Of a stretch of 64,000 bases of DNA, positions 62,424 through 64,000 are shown piece by piece. The position numbers and the translations under genes were made by a program. This DNA comes from Aeromicrobium massiliense JC14 (GTDB lineage: Bacteria > Actinomycetota > Actinomycetes > Propionibacteriales > Nocardioidaceae): NCBI RefSeq assembly GCF_000312105.1, contig NZ_HE978637.1, positions 1,012,534 to 1,076,533 on the forward strand, in the 5' to 3' direction. Each line of letters opens with the position of its first letter. The stretch's first letter is position 1. The notes beneath the pieces are model-generated. The model did not search any database, was not told the DNA's origin, and saw only the letters and a list, made by a program, of their open reading frames with translations.

Positions 62424-64000
62424 GACGCGTCCTTCCCCGGGCTGGGCGGGAACATGCCGTCCGGCCGTCCGTTGCCGTCCCAGTTGAGCAGGTTCACCCG
62501 TCCGCGCATCGACCCCTGCGAGGCCGGCTCGTCGGCGGTCTGGCGGTCGCGCAGAGCGTGGAACGTCTCGACCGCCACGGGCACCGGGCTCCCGCTCGCC
62601 TCGCCGAACGGGCCCGAGTCGTACATGCCGGGGCCCTCGTCGAAGTCCAGCGAGCACCCCATCTCCTCCAGCCGGTGGGCGTCCTCCACGTGGGCGGTGG
62701 GGATGACGTAGCGCTCCTCGTACTTGGCGATCGCCATCAGCCGGTACATCTCGTACAGCTCCTCCTCGCCCATGCCGACCGACGCCGGGATGGACGCGTC
62801 GGGCTCCCGGCCCAGCGAGACGCCCCGCATGTACGCACGCATCGCCGCGAGCTTGCGCAGCACGCCCGTGACGACCTCGGTGTCGCCGGCGGTGAACAGC
62901 TCGGCCAGGTACTCCACCGGGATGCGCAGCGCCTCGATCGCCCCGAACAGCGTGCCGGCGTCCTCGGCGTCGTGCCCCTGGGACGACAGCAGGTCGACGA
63001 CCGGCGACAGCGGCGGGACGTACCAGACCATCGGCATCGTCCGGTACTCCGGATGCAGCGGCAGCGCGACCCGGTAGGTCTTGGCCAGCGCGTACACCGG
63101 CGACCGGCGGGCGGCGTCCAGCCAGTCGTCGGGGATGCCGCTGCGTCGCGCCTCGGCGACGACCCCCGGGTCGTGCGGGTCGAGCATGAGGTCCAGCTGG
63201 GCCTCGTAGAGCTCCTGCGGGTCCTCGACCGAGGCCGCGGCGCTCACGGCGTCGGCGTCGTACAGGAACAGGCCGAGGTAGCGCAGCCGCCCCACGCACG
63301 TCTCCGAGCAGACCGTGGGCAGGCCGACCTCGACGCGTGGGTAGCAGAACGTGCACTTCTCGGCCTTGCCCGAGCGGTGGTTGAAGTAGATCTTCTTGTA
63401 CGGGCACCCGGTGATGCACTGGCGCCAGCCGCGGCACCGGTCCTGGTCGACGAGCACGATGCCGTCCTCGGCACGCTTGTAGATCGCGCCGGACGGGCAC
63501 GACGCCATGCACGAGGGGTTCAGGCAGTGCTCGCAGATGCGCGGGAGGTAGAACATGAACGTCTGCTCGAGCTCGAGCCGGACCTTGTCCTCGGACTCCC
63601 GGCGCAGCTTCTCGACCACCGGGTCGAGGTCGAGCATCTCGCTGGAGCCGCCGAGGTTGTCGTCCCAGTTGGCCGACCAGGTGATCTTGGTGTCCTCGCC
63701 GGTGATCAGCGACTTGGGCCGGGCGACCGGGAAGTCGTCGCCGAGCGGCGCCTCGACCAGCGTCTGGTAGTCGTACGTCCACGGCTCGTAGTAGTCGCCG
63801 AGCTCGGGCTGGACGGGGCTGGCGAAGATGCCGAACAGCTTCTTGACCCGGCCGCCGGCCTTGAGCTTGAGCTTGCCGTTCCGGCCCAGCTCCCAGCCGC
63901 CGCGCCAGCGCTCCTGGTCCTCGTAGCGCCGCGGGTAGCCCTGGCCGGGCCGCGTCTCGACGTTGTTGAACCACACGTACTCGGTGCCGGCGCGGTTGGT
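62420..64000 (-). CDS. narH: Nitrate reductase beta subunit NarH (5' end off window)
   Basis: Iron-sulfur subunit; 526 codons are visible and the N-terminus lies beyond the right edge (the first visible residues are TNRAGTEYVWFNNVETRPG). Three cysteine clusters are seen in ICEHCLNPSCMASCP, CRGWRQCITGCPYKK and CTFCYPRVE...CSETCVGR; the first N-terminal cluster is off the window. In CRGWRQC a Trp replaces a Cys, as usual for the 3Fe-4S centre in NarH. It carries electrons from NarI to NarG. narG should lie upstream, outside the window. Confidence 0.95.
   Translation of the reverse strand, partial: TNRAGTEYVWFNNVETRPGQGYPRRYEDQERWRGGWELGRNGKLKLKAGGRVKKLFGIFASPVQPELGDYYEPWTYDYQTLVEAPLGDDFPVARPKSLITGEDTKITWSANWDDNLGGSSEMLDLDPVVEKLRRESEDKVRLELEQTFMFYLPRICEHCLNPSCMASCPSGAIYKRAEDGIVLVDQDRCRGWRQCITGCPYKKIYFNHRSGKAEKCTFCYPRVEVGLPTVCSETCVGRLRYLGLFLYDADAVSAAASVEDPQELYEAQLDLMLDPHDPGVVAEARRSGIPDDWLDAARRSPVYALAKTYRVALPLHPEYRTMPMVWYVPPLSPVVDLLSSQGHDAEDAGTLFGAIEALRIPVEYLAELFTAGDTEVVTGVLRKLAAMRAYMRGVSLGREPDASIPASVGMGEEELYEMYRLMAIAKYEERYVIPTAHVEDAHRLEEMGCSLDFDEGPGMYDSGPFGEASGSPVPVAVETFHALRDRQTADEPASQGSMRGRVNLLNWDGNGRPDGMFPPSPGKDAS

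Noticed and set aside
1..64000. CRISPR arrays, insertion sequences, prophage or attachment sites
   Set aside because: No spaced direct repeats of CRISPR form, no transposase or integrase, and no tRNA gene with a flanking repeat were seen.

Overview
This window is very GC-rich and tightly packed. Start codons are mostly GTG or ATG, and genes in operons commonly overlap by 1-4 bp (ATGA, GTGA, TGATG). Several genes appear to have leaderless promoters (a TAnnnT-like hexamer 6-8 nt before the start codon). With an aerobic CobN-type cobalamin pathway, a zinc-independent ribosomal protein set with an Mrf-like protein, NarGHJI/NarK, and many actinobacterial membrane families (DUF7144, DUF1269-like, RDD, SHOCT), this points to a chromosomal segment of a free-living, facultatively nitrate-respiring actinomycete, probably Nocardioidaceae-like. 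The genus is inference. No phage, insertion sequence, CRISPR, tRNA or rRNA gene was seen.

Region 1 (1-9.9 kb, minus strand) is a seven-gene polysaccharide operon: polyprenyl-P glycosyltransferase, GT4, pyruvyl-transferase-like protein, a flippase fused to a GT39/ArnT-like transferase, a cellulose-synthase-like GT2, a GH6 lipoprotein and a condensation-type acyltransferase that runs off the left edge. Its leader may hold a ydaO-like (c-di-AMP) riboswitch. Region 2 (9.9-22.9 kb) is housekeeping and signalling: pirin, a molybdenum-carrier-like protein, SulP transporter with a divergent MerR regulator, RluA-type pseudouridine synthase, TetR, a GAF/PAS/SpoIIE phosphatase, a TPR-GGDEF protein, a lipoprotein, a cytochrome b561-like protein, TauE/SafE, DUF202 and a class I amidotransferase.

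Region 3 (22.9-48.1 kb) holds most of the aerobic cobalamin pathway: CobF, CobN, a ferredoxin-like protein, an ABC importer, CobG, CobH, CobIJ, CobM, CobL, a ChlI/ChlD-type chelatase subunit, CobO, CobB-CobC, CobA, a histidine phosphatase, CbtB, CbtA, CobD, CobK and CobQ. Three cobalamin riboswitches control the importer/CobN operon, the chelatase operon and the cobalt transporter operon. CobG lacks its metal-cofactor cysteine domain, and a five-copy 72-bp palindromic repeat array lies between cobIJ and cobM. CobP/U, CobS and CobT are not in the window.

Region 4 (48.2-51.0 kb) is a Zur-type zinc-starvation locus: cysteine-poor ribosomal proteins S14, L33 and L28 on one strand, and L31, an Mrf-like protein, L32 and L36 on the other, on both sides of a TGAGAATGATTCTCA palindrome. 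Region 5 (51.0-59.8 kb) is a cluster of small membrane proteins around a large LuxR-family ATPase regulator. Five upstream regions share a 17-bp imperfect palindrome (TCrCCCGnnnCGGGTGA-like) about 23 bp before a -10-like hexamer, which suggests an uncharacterised regulon. Region 6 (59.8-64.0 kb, minus) is the end of a nar operon: narH (5' end off the window), narJ, narI and narK.
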